Assembly: GCA_964397655.1 (NCBI GenBank)
Contig: CAYNKA010000005.1
Span: 62,001 to 126,000 of the forward strand
Direction of reading: 5' to 3'
Length of the DNA stretch: 64,000 bases
Source of the DNA: CAYNKA01 sp964397655
Lineage (GTDB): Bacteria; Spirochaetota; Spirochaetia; DTKZ01
Positions 51,199 to 60,294 of the stretch are shown piece after piece (the stretch's first letter is position 1; the number at the start of each line of letters is the position of its first letter). Under the pieces are notes generated by a model. It did no database searches, was not told where the DNA came from, and saw nothing but the letters and a program-made list of their open reading frames with translations. The translations under genes and the position numbers were made by a program.

Positions 51199-52296
51199 TC
51201 AGGAGTTCCGGCCCTCCGGTCCGTTCGGCTCCACGACGACCTTTATCGCGCCGTCCTTCCTCGACGTGAAGGTTTCGAGCGCGGTCCTGAAATCGTCCAG
51301 CGGAAAGACGTGGGTCACGAGGTCCCGGACGACGAGGCGCCCCGAAGCGATCGCCTCGATGATCTTCCAGGAGACGTTGGGATTCGCCCTGGAGCCGAAA
51401 ATCGCGACTTCGTTGTGTACGATGTGCTTGTAGGGGAGCTTCTCGAGGACCTTGTCGCTCGGGACACCGAGGAGGGCCACCCTGCCGCCCTTCCTCACCA
51501 TGCGGACCGCCTGAGCGAACGTTCCCTCGGCGCCCGAGCATTCGAAGGCTTCGTCCACTCCGTCGCCGCCCGAAGCCCGGCGCACCGCCTCCACGGGGTC
51601 GGTTTCCTCGAAATTCACCGTGACGTCCGCCCCGAGCTTGGCGGCCGCCTGCAGGCGCGCACCCCTTCCTACCATGATCACCTTGGCCGCGCCGAGCACC
51701 TTGGCGAAACGCATTGCGATGAGGCCGATCGGACCCGGACCGATGACGACGACCGTGCCGCCCGCGGTCACTCCCGAGAGCTCCATGCCGTGCAGAGTGA
51801 CGCCCGCCGTGTCGACGAGGGCCCCTTCCCTGAAGCTCACTTTGTCCGGCAGCTTCTTGACGCTCTTCAGCGAATAGCAGTTGTATTCGGCGAAGGCCCC
51901 GGGCGTGATGAACCCGTAATGCCGATGGCCGGTTTCCGGTTTTCCGTAGTTCATGCAGATGGTGTAGCGGCCGGCGAGACAATTGCGGCAAATGCCGCAG
52001 CCCTTGTGGGCCTCGCCCGCAACCCGGTCGCCGACGGAGAATCCCGTGGTTTCGGGTCCGAGCGCCACGACCTCGCCGGACCATTCGTGGCCAGGGGTGA
52101 AGGGATAGGAAGGAGGCCAAATTCCTGCGAGGTCGCCCCGTATGATTTCGGGATCGCTGCCGCAGATGGCAACGGCCCTGATCCTGCAGAGCACCTCTCC
52201 CGGTCCCGGCACAGGTCTCGCGATTTCACGAATTTCGTATTTTCCGGGAGCCGTAAGGACCAAAGCCTTCATCGTGTTCGGTATCGAGTTCGTCAT
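51199..52296 (-). CDS. Zinc-dependent alcohol/polyol dehydrogenase (MDR superfamily)
   Basis: 365 residues, NAD(P)-dependent oxidation of a polyol or sugar. Catalytic zinc ligands Cys (AICGSD) and His-Glu (GHEWSG), structural zinc Cys in GCGICRNCLAGRYTIC, and Rossmann GPGPIGLIAMRFAK. Closest in style to sorbitol/threonine dehydrogenases. Start at 52296 has a weak GGGGGAAAG upstream. Its promoter carries the same operator as the MglBAC-like operon and the lactonase gene, so it belongs to one regulon, probably under the GntR protein at 52536. Confidence 0.9.
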   Translation of the reverse strand: MTNSIPNTMKALVLTAPGKYEIREIARPVPGPGEVLCRIRAVAICGSDPEIIRGDLAGIWPPSYPFTPGHEWSGEVVALGPETTGFSVGDRVAGEAHKGCGICRNCLAGRYTICMNYGKPETGHRHYGFITPGAFAEYNCYSLKSVKKLPDKVSFREGALVDTAGVTLHGMELSGVTAGGTVVVIGPGPIGLIAMRFAKVLGAAKVIMVGRGARLQAAAKLGADVTVNFEETDPVEAVRRASGGDGVDEAFECSGAEGTFAQAVRMVRKGGRVALLGVPSDKVLEKLPYKHIVHNEVAIFGSRANPNVSWKIIEAIASGRLVVRDLVTHVFPLDDFRTALETFTSRKDGAIKVVVEPNGPEGRNS

Positions 52297-52364
52297 AGTG
52301 TCTTTCCCCCGATTTTCGCCGGATATCCGCTTTCGACCGGACAACGAAATGCCAGTCAGCTGGT

Positions 52365-52409
52365 TATTGGATCCAACATCCAGTATACAAGCCTTTCGGC
52401 ATCTGTCAA
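52365..52409 (-). promoter_or_regulatory. Dehydrogenase promoter with FCD-type operator (copy A)
   Basis: Minus strand: TTGACA (52409-52404), 16 bp, TATACT (52387-52382), then GGATGTTGGATCCAATA (ending 52365). The palindrome TTGGATCCAA lies at the transcription start; the GTATAC overlapping the -10 is conserved in all three copies. Confidence 0.8.
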
Positions 52410-52535
52410 GCACTATACGGAAATCGTGAGAAAAATACGGCGATGCCCGGCAAGACCTGCACGATCCGGCCGCGCCCTCATAACCTGATGATCGCGGAGA
52501 AACGTCGGGCGCGGAAACCGCATCTGGATCGAGCG

Positions 52536-53249
52536 TCAGATCGGATCGTTGATTCCGAGGGATTTTGCGATGCATCGGGCGGTGTTGAGCTGATGCTCCC
52601 GAGAATAGAACTCCGCCTTCTCGGGATCGACGGCGAGGATGGCCTCCAGGATCTGGCGGTGCTCTCTGCAAACTTCATGGAACCTTCCGGGGAGCTCCAG
52701 ACCAAGGGCCCGATACTGTTCGCTCTGCCGGTAGTACTGGAGAATCAGGCTTTCGAGCTGCCTCGAATGGGCCGCGCTTATGATGATGTTGTGGTACTCG
52801 AAATTCTTCGCGAGCATGAACGCGTGATTCTCCTCGGATTGGACGTTCTCCATCTCTTCGCAGAGCCTGACGAGATCGGCTTTCTGCTCCTCCGTCACCT
52901 TCCGGGTCGCGAGTCTGGCGCAGACGCCCGAGAGGGCCGCCCGGATGTAATAGATCTCTATGATCTCATCCACGGAGAGCTTGCGGACGAAACAGCCCCG
53001 ATAGGGGAAACTCTCGACGAGTCCGACGGAAATGAGCCTATTCAAGGCCTCGCGAATGGGCGTACGGCTCACGTCGAGCCGCTTCGAAAGTGACAGCGTG
53101 TTGAGGGAATCCCCCGGTTTGAGTTTACCGGAAAGGATTTCATCCCGTATTGCTTCGAAGACGATATCCTGCATACTCCGGTAGGCCTGCCGAATCGGGG
53201 ATCCGTCGGAAATATCTTCTTCGATCCTGCGTATATTCTCACCATTCAC
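52536..53249 (-). CDS. GntR-family transcriptional regulator (FCD type)
   Basis: 237 residues. N-terminal winged helix (DSLNTLSLSKRLDVSRTPIREALN; GLVESFPYRGCFV wing) and C-terminal all-helical FCD domain with the metal/ligand pattern IRAALSGVCARLA, NFEYHNIIISAAHS and EHRQILEAILAVD. FCD proteins respond to organic acids or sugar derivatives. GTG 53249 with GGAG 9 nt upstream. It sits between the dehydrogenase gene and the ABC operon, and is the obvious candidate to bind the operator repeated at 52365, 53449 and 58609. Confidence 0.92.
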   Translation of the reverse strand: MNGENIRRIEEDISDGSPIRQAYRSMQDIVFEAIRDEILSGKLKPGDSLNTLSLSKRLDVSRTPIREALNRLISVGLVESFPYRGCFVRKLSVDEIIEIYYIRAALSGVCARLATRKVTEEQKADLVRLCEEMENVQSEENHAFMLAKNFEYHNIIISAAHSRQLESLILQYYRQSEQYRALGLELPGRFHEVCREHRQILEAILAVDPEKAEFYSREHQLNTARCIAKSLGINDPI

Positions 53250-53429
53250 GTGGGCTATCTCCTTTCCGCTGGTCTGCGACCTTAAGATTCAGGATATCAT
53301 AGTTCGCGGAAAAAGTTACCTGAGAAGTTTTCGAAAATCGACGCATTGAACAGGTCCTAAAACCATGATACGACAATTTTGAAAGGATCTCACATAACCG
53401 AATAAGCAATTCCCTCCGGAAATATTTCC

Positions 53430-53474
53430 TTGACAACTCATCTTTCTACTGTATACTGGATATTGGATCCAATC
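53430..53474 (+). promoter_or_regulatory. mglBAC-like operon promoter with FCD-type operator (copy B)
   Basis: TTGACA (53430-53435), 16 bp, TATACT (53452-53457), GGATATTGGATCCAAT after it. Same layout as copies A and C, oriented toward the ABC operon. Confidence 0.85.
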
Positions 53475-53715
53475 AATAGGAACATCGGATGATGCAACCG
53501 AAGTCGAACATGTGCATCCCGAGAGGAAACACGATCGGGGAACGCGATGAGCGGACGCGCTCGATGTGTTTTCCGATGGCCGGGACGTCGGAGCCGGCAC
53601 CTTCGCACGCCCCGGAGTCGCCCGAGGGTATTAACCCGAGAGGTTAATGATAAAGAATCGGCGTTCCCGACCGTAAAAGGGCCGAAGATCGTCGAATCAC
53701 CGCAAGGAGGAATCC
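53475..53715 (+). other. Long leader of the ABC operon
   Basis: About 240 nt between the promoter and the binding-protein gene with no convincing gene. It holds a hairpin ATTAACC-CGAGA-GGTTAAT (53630-53648) and the AAGGAGG ribosome site of the next gene. No known riboswitch pattern was recognised. Confidence 0.4.
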
Positions 53716-54801
53716 ATGAAAAAGATCGTCACCCTTCTGACAGCCGCGGCTCTGCTGCTTACCGTCGTAACCGCCTGCAAGAAATCCGAACCGGCGAAAG
53801 CAGCCGAGGCCGGCAAGACCGCCGCTCCCGCGGCGAAAATCAAAGTCGCCGTATCCTTCTTCGATTTCGCCAACACCTACCTTTCCTACATGAGGGGCGG
53901 CATGAAGGCCTTCGAATCGACTCTCGGTCCCGACGTGAACGTGGAATACATCGACGCCAAGAACGATCAGCCGACCCAAAACGATCAGATCGACACCCTG
54001 ATAGCCAAGGGCATCAACGTCCTCTGCGTCAACCCCGTCGACCCGAAAGCCGCGTCCACCATCATCAACAAGGTGAAGGCGAAGGGGATTCCCGTCGTCT
54101 TCTTCAACCGCTGCCCTGCCAAGGAGGACATCCTCTCCTACGACAAGGCATGGTACGTCGGCACGACTCCCGAGGAATCCGGCGTCATCCAGGCCAACCT
54201 CATCATGAACGCCTGGAAGGAAAGACCCGCGCTCGACAAGAACAAGGACGGCGTCCTGCAATACGCCATCCTCAAGGGGACGCCCGGTCATCCCGACGCC
54301 GAGGCCCGCACGAAACTGGTCGTCGAGACCATGAAGAACGCGAATTTCAAGATCCAGGAATTGGCCCTCCAGCCCGCGAACTTCAAGACCGACGACGCGA
54401 AAAACATCACGGAGACCTGGCTCGGCAAGTACGGCGACAAGATCGAGATCATCATCTGCAACAACGACGCCATGGCCCTCGGGGCCGTCGAGGCTCTGAA
54501 ATCCGCGGGCTATTTCACGGGAAAGAAATACATGGGCGTCGTCGGGATCAACGCTCTCTCCACCGTAGTGCCGCTCATCAAGGACGACATCATGCTCGGC
54601 TCGGTCCTCTCCGATCCGAACAACGAAGCGAGAGCGATCCTCACCATGGCGACGAACCTCGTCAAGGGAACCGACACCCTCACCGGAGTCAAGAACGGCA
54701 AGGTCGGGGACTTCCGGGACGTGCGAATGCCCTATGTGGAGATCACCAAGTCCAACATCAAGATCGCCGAGGACGCCTATTCGACGACGGGAGTGAAATG
54801 A
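53716..54801 (+). CDS. Sugar ABC transporter substrate-binding lipoprotein (MglB-like)
   Basis: 361 residues, lipobox VVTAC (Cys about 21). Periplasmic-binding-protein type 1 fold: VSFFDFANTYLSYMRGG start, GINVLCVNPVDPKAAS, and an EF-hand-like calcium loop DKNKDGVLQ as in galactose/glucose-binding MglB, followed by ILKGTPGHPDAEART and the IICNNDAMALGAVEAL hinge. Ligand probably a hexose or related sugar. Directly upstream of the ATPase and permease genes. Confidence 0.93.
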   Translation: MKKIVTLLTAAALLLTVVTACKKSEPAKAAEAGKTAAPAAKIKVAVSFFDFANTYLSYMRGGMKAFESTLGPDVNVEYIDAKNDQPTQNDQIDTLIAKGINVLCVNPVDPKAASTIINKVKAKGIPVVFFNRCPAKEDILSYDKAWYVGTTPEESGVIQANLIMNAWKERPALDKNKDGVLQYAILKGTPGHPDAEARTKLVVETMKNANFKIQELALQPANFKTDDAKNITETWLGKYGDKIEIIICNNDAMALGAVEALKSAGYFTGKKYMGVVGINALSTVVPLIKDDIMLGSVLSDPNNEARAILTMATNLVKGTDTLTGVKNGKVGDFRDVRMPYVEITKSNIKIAEDAYSTTGVK

Positions 54802-54876
54802 TCGCATCGAAGAACACGAGGAGGGGCGCGGCCCGACCCGCCCTCTCCGACGCATGAAGGCGGGGCGGATCGGATC

Positions 54877-56382
54877 ATGACCGACGGCGCCTACATCCTC
54901 GAAATGCGGGGGATCTGCAAGGAATTCCCGGGCGTCAAGGCCCTCGACGACGCCCGGCTCCTGCTCCGTCCCGGGACGGTCCACGCTCTCATGGGCGAAA
55001 ACGGAGCCGGTAAATCCACCCTCATGAAATGCCTCTTCGGGATCTACCGCAAGGACTCCGGGGACATCGTTCTCGAGGGGAGTCCGGTGAATTTCGAAAA
55101 TCCTAGGCAGGCCCTCGACCGGGGCGTTTCCATGGTCCACCAGGAACTCAACCAGGTTCTCGACAGGAACGTCATCGACAACATCTGGCTCGGCAGGTTT
55201 CCCATGAAGGGTATCGTCGTGGACGAACGGACGATGTTCGAAACCACGACGGAGATCTTCAAAAATCTCGGGATCGACATCAATCCGAGGAAAAAGATCG
55301 GAATGCTCTCCGTGTCGGAGCGGCAGATGGTCGAAATCGCCAAGGCGGTCTCTTGCGATGCGAAGATCATCGTCCTCGACGAACCGACTTCATCCCTCAC
55401 GGAGAGCGAAGTCGACCATCTCTTCCGCATCATCCGGGCACTGAAGCAGAAGGGAGTGGCGCTCATCTACATCTCCCACAAGATGGAGGAGATCCTCGCC
55501 ATTTCGGACGAGGTCACGGTGATGCGCGACGGGAAGTGGGTGGCGACGGAAAAGGCCTCCGATCTCACCAGGGACAGGATCGTTTCCCTCATGGTGGGCA
55601 GGGACCTCACCAACCTCTTCCCCCCGAAAACGAACGAACCGGCCGGCAAGATCGCCTTGAGCGTACGGAATCTCACGGCGACCTACCAACCTTCGATCAA
55701 GGACGTTTCCTTCGACCTCTACGAGGGGGAGATCCTCGGAATCGCGGGTCTCGTCGGTTCCCGGAGGACCGAGCTCGTCGAGACCATCTTCGGCATCCGG
55801 AAGAAGGAGAGGGGCGAGCTCCTCCTCGGCGAGAAACGCATCCTCAACCGGAACCCCCGGGAATCGAAAGCGAACGGCTTCGGGCTCTTGACCGAAGAAC
55901 GCAGGGCGACCGGCATCTTCGCCCTGCTCAACATCCAGTTCAATTCAGTGATCGCAAACATCTCCTCCTACTGCAACAGGCTGGGAGTGATGAACTTCAA
56001 GACCGCGGCCAAGGACACGAAATGGGTGATCGAGAGGCTCAACGTGAAGACGCCGTCCCAGAAAACGCTCATCGGCAACCTGTCGGGCGGCAACCAGCAG
56101 AAGGTCATCATAGGTAGGTGGCTGCTCACATCCCCGAACATCCTGCTTCTGGACGAACCCACCCGCGGCATCGACGTGGGCGCGAAGTACGAGATCTACC
56201 AGCTCATGATCGAACTCGCGAAGCAGGGAAAGAGCGTGATTTTCATCTCCTCGGAGATGCCGGAGCTCCTCGGCGTGGCGGACCGTATCCTCGTCATGAG
56301 CAACGGAAGAGTGGCGGGAATCGTACGGGCCTCGGAGACCAGCCAGGAGGATATCCTGGAGCTCGCGGCACGGTATCTATAG
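54877..56382 (+). CDS. Sugar ABC transporter ATP-binding protein (MglA-like)
   Basis: 501 residues with two ABC domains in one chain. First: GENGAGKST, signature region LSVSERQMVEIAKA, Walker B IIVLDEPTSSL. Second: degenerate Walker A (GLVGSRRTEL), signature LSGGNQQKVIIG, Walker B ILLLDEPTRGID. This asymmetry is normal for MglA/RbsA. Energises the importer formed with the adjacent receptor and permease. Confidence 0.95.
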   Translation: MTDGAYILEMRGICKEFPGVKALDDARLLLRPGTVHALMGENGAGKSTLMKCLFGIYRKDSGDIVLEGSPVNFENPRQALDRGVSMVHQELNQVLDRNVIDNIWLGRFPMKGIVVDERTMFETTTEIFKNLGIDINPRKKIGMLSVSERQMVEIAKAVSCDAKIIVLDEPTSSLTESEVDHLFRIIRALKQKGVALIYISHKMEEILAISDEVTVMRDGKWVATEKASDLTRDRIVSLMVGRDLTNLFPPKTNEPAGKIALSVRNLTATYQPSIKDVSFDLYEGEILGIAGLVGSRRTELVETIFGIRKKERGELLLGEKRILNRNPRESKANGFGLLTEERRATGIFALLNIQFNSVIANISSYCNRLGVMNFKTAAKDTKWVIERLNVKTPSQKTLIGNLSGGNQQKVIIGRWLLTSPNILLLDEPTRGIDVGAKYEIYQLMIELAKQGKSVIFISSEMPELLGVADRILVMSNGRVAGIVRASETSQEDILELAARYL

Positions 56383-56398
56383 TGGAAGAGGAACGAGC

Positions 56399-57433
56399 AT
56401 GACAGCGCTTTCGCGAGACACGACGGAACTATTGAAAAAGAAGACCGGAGCTTTTCTGCTTACCAACGCACTGTATCTTGTCCTGATCGCGCTCCTTTTC
56501 ATCATCGTGATCATCGACACGAATTTCCTGTCCTTTCAAAATTTCACCTTCATCATCACCCAGTCGGCCACCCGCGTCATCATGGCGCTCGGCGTCGCGG
56601 GCCTCATCGTGCTGGGCTGCACCGATCTTTCGCTCGGCAGGAACGTCGGAATGGCGGCCATCGTAGCCTGCTCGCTCCTCCAGGCCACGAATTACTCGCA
56701 GCGGATCTATCCCGATCTGCCGAGGCTCCCGATTTACCTGCCCATCCTCCTGGTCATGATTCTCTGCACGGTCTTCATGGTCTTCCAGGGACTCATCGTG
56801 GCGAAGCTCAAGGTAGCGCCCTTCATCGCTTCGCTGGGATTCCAGCTCATCCTCTACGGGGCACAGTCGCTCTACATCGACGAGATCAACGATTCCAGCC
56901 CGATCGGCGGGCTGGATCCGGTCTTCTCTCGTTTCGCCCAGGGGGCCATCGAATTCGAAACCTTCAGGATCCCCTACCTCATCCTCTACGCCCTGGGGGT
57001 CACTGCGCTCGTATGGTTTCTCTGGAACAAGACGAAGCTCGGAAAGAACATGTTCGCGATCGGAGGCAACATAGAGGCCGCGACGGTTTCCGGCGTCAAC
57101 ATCGTAGCGAACATGCTCGCAGTCTACATCATCGCGGGCATGCTCTACGGCTTCGCGGGCGCCCTCGAAGGCGCGAGGACCGGAAGCGCGACGAACATGC
57201 TCGGCCAGGGATACGAACTCGACGCCATAGCAGCCTGCGTCGTGGGCGGCGTTTCCATGCGGGGGGGCGTGGGTTCAGTGGCCGGAGTGGTGACCGGCGT
57301 CATCATGTTCCAGATCATCAACTACGGACTCATCTTCATAGAGGTGAATCCCTACGTCCAATACATCGTCAAGGGCATGATCATCGTCCTCGCGGTTGCG
57401 ATCGACTCACAGAAATACATCAAGCGCAAATGA
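56399..57433 (+). CDS. Sugar ABC transporter permease (MglC-like)
   Basis: 344 residues, eight to ten membrane helices, CUT2 permease. Typical segments: ALGVAGLIVLGCTDLSLGRN and YELDAIAACVVGGVSMRGG near the C-terminus. 16 bp after the ATPase gene. Ends next to a hairpin shared with the convergent lactonase gene. Confidence 0.94.
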   Translation: MTALSRDTTELLKKKTGAFLLTNALYLVLIALLFIIVIIDTNFLSFQNFTFIITQSATRVIMALGVAGLIVLGCTDLSLGRNVGMAAIVACSLLQATNYSQRIYPDLPRLPIYLPILLVMILCTVFMVFQGLIVAKLKVAPFIASLGFQLILYGAQSLYIDEINDSSPIGGLDPVFSRFAQGAIEFETFRIPYLILYALGVTALVWFLWNKTKLGKNMFAIGGNIEAATVSGVNIVANMLAVYIIAGMLYGFAGALEGARTGSATNMLGQGYELDAIAACVVGGVSMRGGVGSVAGVVTGVIMFQIINYGLIFIEVNPYVQYIVKGMIIVLAVAIDSQKYIKRK

Positions 57434-57440
57434 AAGAAAA

Positions 57441-57461
57441 GAGCCCCGTCCGCCGGGGCTC
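57441..57461 (-). terminator. Terminator between permease and lactonase genes
   Basis: GAGCCCC / GGGGCTC stem, 7-nt loop. The T-rich side (CTTTTCTTT) lies on the minus strand, so it mainly ends the lactonase transcript. Confidence 0.6.
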
Positions 57462-57482
57462 CGCGTTCTCACTGACGGCGCA

Positions 57483-58595
57483 TCAGTCGAGATAGACGGG
57501 CATCGCGCAGACCGGAGTCGGGACCTCGGTGACTGCCGTCCTGGTCATGCCGCCGGTCTTCGGATTCAGGCGGAAGCTCACGATGGTGTCGCTGTCCTGG
57601 TTGCAGGCGAGGAGATACTCTCCCGAAGGATCGACGGCGAAATTTCGCGGAGTCTTGCCTCCGGACGATTCGATGCCGACGTATTCGAGCCTGCCCGTCT
57701 CGCGGTCCATCCGGTAGATCACGATGCTGTCGTGCCCGCGGTTCGACCCGTAGACGAAGAGTCCGGACGGGGCCAAGTGCACGTCCGCACAGGTGTTCCC
57801 CTCGGGCGCCCCCTCCGGGACGGTCGGTACCGTGTCGATCACCGAGAAGCGTCCTCTCACGGCGTCGTATGCGTACGAAGTCATCGTAGAATCGAGCTCG
57901 TTGATGAGGATCATGAATCTGCCCGAAGGATGGAACGCACAGTGCCTGGGCCCGGCGCCCGGTTTCACGGGCAGAAACGGCTCGGGTCCGGGTTCGAGCC
58001 TTCCGGTCCCGCGATCGAATTCATAGATCATCAGTCTGTCCAGCCCGAGGTCGGGGACGAAGGCGAACCGGCCGGCCGGATCGAATACGAGGGAATGGGC
58101 GTGGGGTCCGGCCTGCCGCCTTGGATCGACACTGGAGCCTTCGTGTTGGATGAAGTGAGAGGCGTCGCCGAGCCCTCCGTCGTCGAGGATCGGAAACACA
58201 GCGACGCTCCCGCTCATGAAGTTCGAGACGAAGGCGTGCGTTCCTTCCGCATTGGTGCATACGTGGCAGGGGTCGGTTCCCCCCGTCGGTTTCCTGTCGA
58301 GGAAATCGAGTCGTCCGTTCCGGGGATCGAGCGCGAAGGCGCTGACCGTCCCCGTGGGCCTGCCTTCGAAGGTCTTGAGTTCGTTGACGGAGAAAAGGAA
58401 CCGCTTTCCGGGATGAATCGCGAGGTAGGAGGGATTCACGACTCCGACGGTCGTATGTGCAAGCTCCAAGGCGCCGGATTTCGGATCCATCCGGTAAAAA
58501 TAGATCCCCTCACCCTTTCCCTGGAGGATCGCTCCGGTTCCGAATCTTATGGGTTCGGTATACGTTCCGACATAGACGAACAGGTCTTTCCGCAT
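57483..58595 (-). CDS. Beta-propeller lactonase (6-phosphogluconolactonase family, Pgl/YbhE type)
   Basis: 370 residues, seven-bladed propeller repeats: YVGTYTEPIRFGTG at the start, LAIHPGKRFLFSVNEL, GGTDPCHVCTNAEGTHAFVSN, GPHAHSLVFDPAGRFAFVPDLG and GAGPRHCAFHPSGRFMILIN with the conserved His/Arg/Glu residues. Opens aldonolactones; a free sugar lactone is as likely as the 6-phosphate. AAGGAAGG precedes the ATG. Its promoter holds operator copy C, tying it to the dehydrogenase and ABC operon: uptake, oxidation, lactone hydrolysis. Confidence 0.9.
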   Translation of the reverse strand: MRKDLFVYVGTYTEPIRFGTGAILQGKGEGIYFYRMDPKSGALELAHTTVGVVNPSYLAIHPGKRFLFSVNELKTFEGRPTGTVSAFALDPRNGRLDFLDRKPTGGTDPCHVCTNAEGTHAFVSNFMSGSVAVFPILDDGGLGDASHFIQHEGSSVDPRRQAGPHAHSLVFDPAGRFAFVPDLGLDRLMIYEFDRGTGRLEPGPEPFLPVKPGAGPRHCAFHPSGRFMILINELDSTMTSYAYDAVRGRFSVIDTVPTVPEGAPEGNTCADVHLAPSGLFVYGSNRGHDSIVIYRMDRETGRLEYVGIESSGGKTPRNFAVDPSGEYLLACNQDSDTIVSFRLNPKTGGMTRTAVTEVPTPVCAMPVYLD

Positions 58596-58608
58596 AGGTC
58601 CTTCCTTT

Positions 58609-58653
58609 TATTGGATCCAATATCCAGTATACAAGACCCTCCATCGATGTCAA
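58609..58653 (-). promoter_or_regulatory. Lactonase promoter with FCD-type operator (copy C)
   Basis: Minus strand: TTGACA (58653-58648), 16 bp, TATACT (58631-58626), GGATATTGGATCCAATA to 58609. It matches copy B over GTATAC through GGATCCAAT. Confidence 0.85.
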
Positions 58654-58703
58654 GATCTTCGGATATCGAAACGCAGCGCGAGGCCTCCGGCAGGCGTCGC
58701 GCC

Positions 58704-59114
58704 TTAAAAAGGAAGGTGGAACTGCAGGGCGATTTCCCGTATCCGTTTCCCCACGATCTCGTAGTCCTCGTCTCCCTGGAAGCCGAAAGGATTCACGCAA
58801 AAGGCCCTGTCGTCCTCCTCGAGGGGGCCCGCGAGGACCGGCGGATCGCCTTCGAGGAGTCGTTTCAGGAAAAAGTCCCTGCTCGCGCCATGCTGATTCC
58901 GGACGGAAAAAACGGCCCTGGGATAAAGCTGCCCCTGCCTGCCGGAAGGAAGGAGGTAGGTTCGGTCGAAGACGGCGGAGTTCGCGAACAGGCTCACGAG
59001 TTCGGCGAGCTTCTCCGTCATCTCGACGTATTTCCTGTCGTAGTCTTCCTCGAGGAGCAACTCGACCGCGCGGAGGAGGCCGGGATAGCCGAACGGGAAC
59101 CGTCCCGCAGTCAT
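58704..59114 (-). pseudogene. C-terminal fragment of a SelA/DgaE-like PLP-dependent enzyme
   Basis: 136 residues. AGRFPFGYPGLLRAVELLLE matches the start of the C-terminal domain in SelA-like PLP enzymes (GR...K..KEE..GLL.ALE), and EGDPPVL with NPFGFQGDEDYEIVGKRI matches its end. Full proteins are about 370-400 residues; the PLP-lysine domain is absent and a diguanylate cyclase gene sits immediately upstream. Read as a truncated gene. It does keep ATG and AAGGA, so a small independent protein is possible. Relatives act on amino-sugar acids, fitting the surrounding sugar-acid genes. Confidence 0.5.
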
Positions 59115-59124
59115 GAGGGTTCCT

Positions 59125-60294
59125 TCAATCCCTCATGAATACGCGGTTCCTGCCTCCGGTCTTCGCCATGTAGAGAGCCTCGTCGCTCCGCTTGATGAGC
59201 TCTTCGAGCCCGAGCCCTTCCTCCGGGCCCCGGCACTTCACGCCGATGCTCACCGTGAACTTGAGATCGGGAATCGACGGCACCCTGCAGGCCTCGGTCA
59301 GGAGCCTGATCCTTTCGGCGATGCCGAAGGCGCCTCCCCGGTCGGTGTTCGGAAGGAGGACGACGAATTCTTCTCCTCCGAAACGGGCGTACAGGTCGTA
59401 GGCGCGGAGCTGACTCCGGAGCACGCACGCGAATTCCTTGAGAGCCGCGTCGCCCGCATAGTGACCGAACATGTCGTTTATCTGCTTGAAATGATCAAGG
59501 TCGGCGGTGAGCAGGGAGATCGGTTCCTTTTGTCGTCCCGCCAGGGAGAGAGCCTTCTGCGCCAGATCCATGAAGGCCCGGCGATTGTACAGCCCCGTGA
59601 GCGGATCGAGGGTCGCCGCCCTGAAGAGTTCCCGGTCGACCTTCTCTTTCGCGAGAAGGATGTACCCGAAGGTTCCGAGGAACATGACGATGTAGAAGGT
59701 GAGGTAACTCAGGGACTGAACGGGATTGGAGGAGACGAAATCGAAATTCACCCGCGAAAAGCTCACGAAGGCCCGGAGCGTCATCACGGCGAAGGCGAAA
59801 AAGTAGAGGTAGCAGATGGACTTCTGCAATAGCGTGCGATCCGGTTCTCGGAAGAGGAGTATGGCGGTGAGAATATAGAATCCGATCGTTCCGATCGAGA
59901 CATAGGCGATGCGCAGATTGCCGGCGATCCCGAGTGACGTGATGATCAGGAATACTCCGGAGAATACGAACAGATAGGCGATGTATGCCGCAGGTATCCA
60001 TTTCTGGTAGAGACCCCTGAGCAGGAGGAAGGCGCTGCTTTCGAGGTAGAGGCTCAGAAAAAGGAGCAGGTTCGCCAGGAGTATGGAGACGAAATCGGGA
60101 ATGACGCCTCTCGCGGTGAAAAAAGCCCAGGAGACGGCTTGAAGCCCCTTGGAAATCAGGAATCGGACGTTCGCGGGGTCCTTCCGGTAGTGCGTCAGAT
60201 ACATGAGTCCCAGGATCGAACTGAGCAGATTGCCGAAAAAAAGCAGAACCGCCACGGATCTCACGTCAAGGAGCAGCAAATCCGCATGTATCAT
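59125..60294 (-). CDS. Membrane diguanylate cyclase (7TM-GGDEF)
   Basis: 389 residues. Seven hydrophobic helices in the first 205 residues form a membrane sensor; the C-terminal GGDEF domain begins with DPLTGLYNRRAFMD and has an intact GGEEF active site about residue 305. Makes c-di-GMP. The RxxD inhibitory site is not obvious. ATG 60294 lacks a strong ribosome site. It is followed after 10 bp by the SelA-like fragment. Confidence 0.93.
   Translation of the reverse strand: MIHADLLLLDVRSVAVLLFFGNLLSSILGLMYLTHYRKDPANVRFLISKGLQAVSWAFFTARGVIPDFVSILLANLLLFLSLYLESSAFLLLRGLYQKWIPAAYIAYLFVFSGVFLIITSLGIAGNLRIAYVSIGTIGFYILTAILLFREPDRTLLQKSICYLYFFAFAVMTLRAFVSFSRVNFDFVSSNPVQSLSYLTFYIVMFLGTFGYILLAKEKVDRELFRAATLDPLTGLYNRRAFMDLAQKALSLAGRQKEPISLLTADLDHFKQINDMFGHYAGDAALKEFACVLRSQLRAYDLYARFGGEEFVVLLPNTDRGGAFGIAERIRLLTEACRVPSIPDLKFTVSIGVKCRGPEEGLGLEELIKRSDEALYMAKTGGRNRVFMRD

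Noticed and set aside
53547..53641. Small Arg-rich open frame in the leader of the MglB-like gene
   Set aside because: No ribosome site and the frame runs far into the receptor gene out of frame; not supported as a peptide.
57396..59138. Plus-strand 580-codon open frame opposite the lactonase and SelA-like fragment
   Set aside because: Arg/Glu-rich shadow translation with no motifs.
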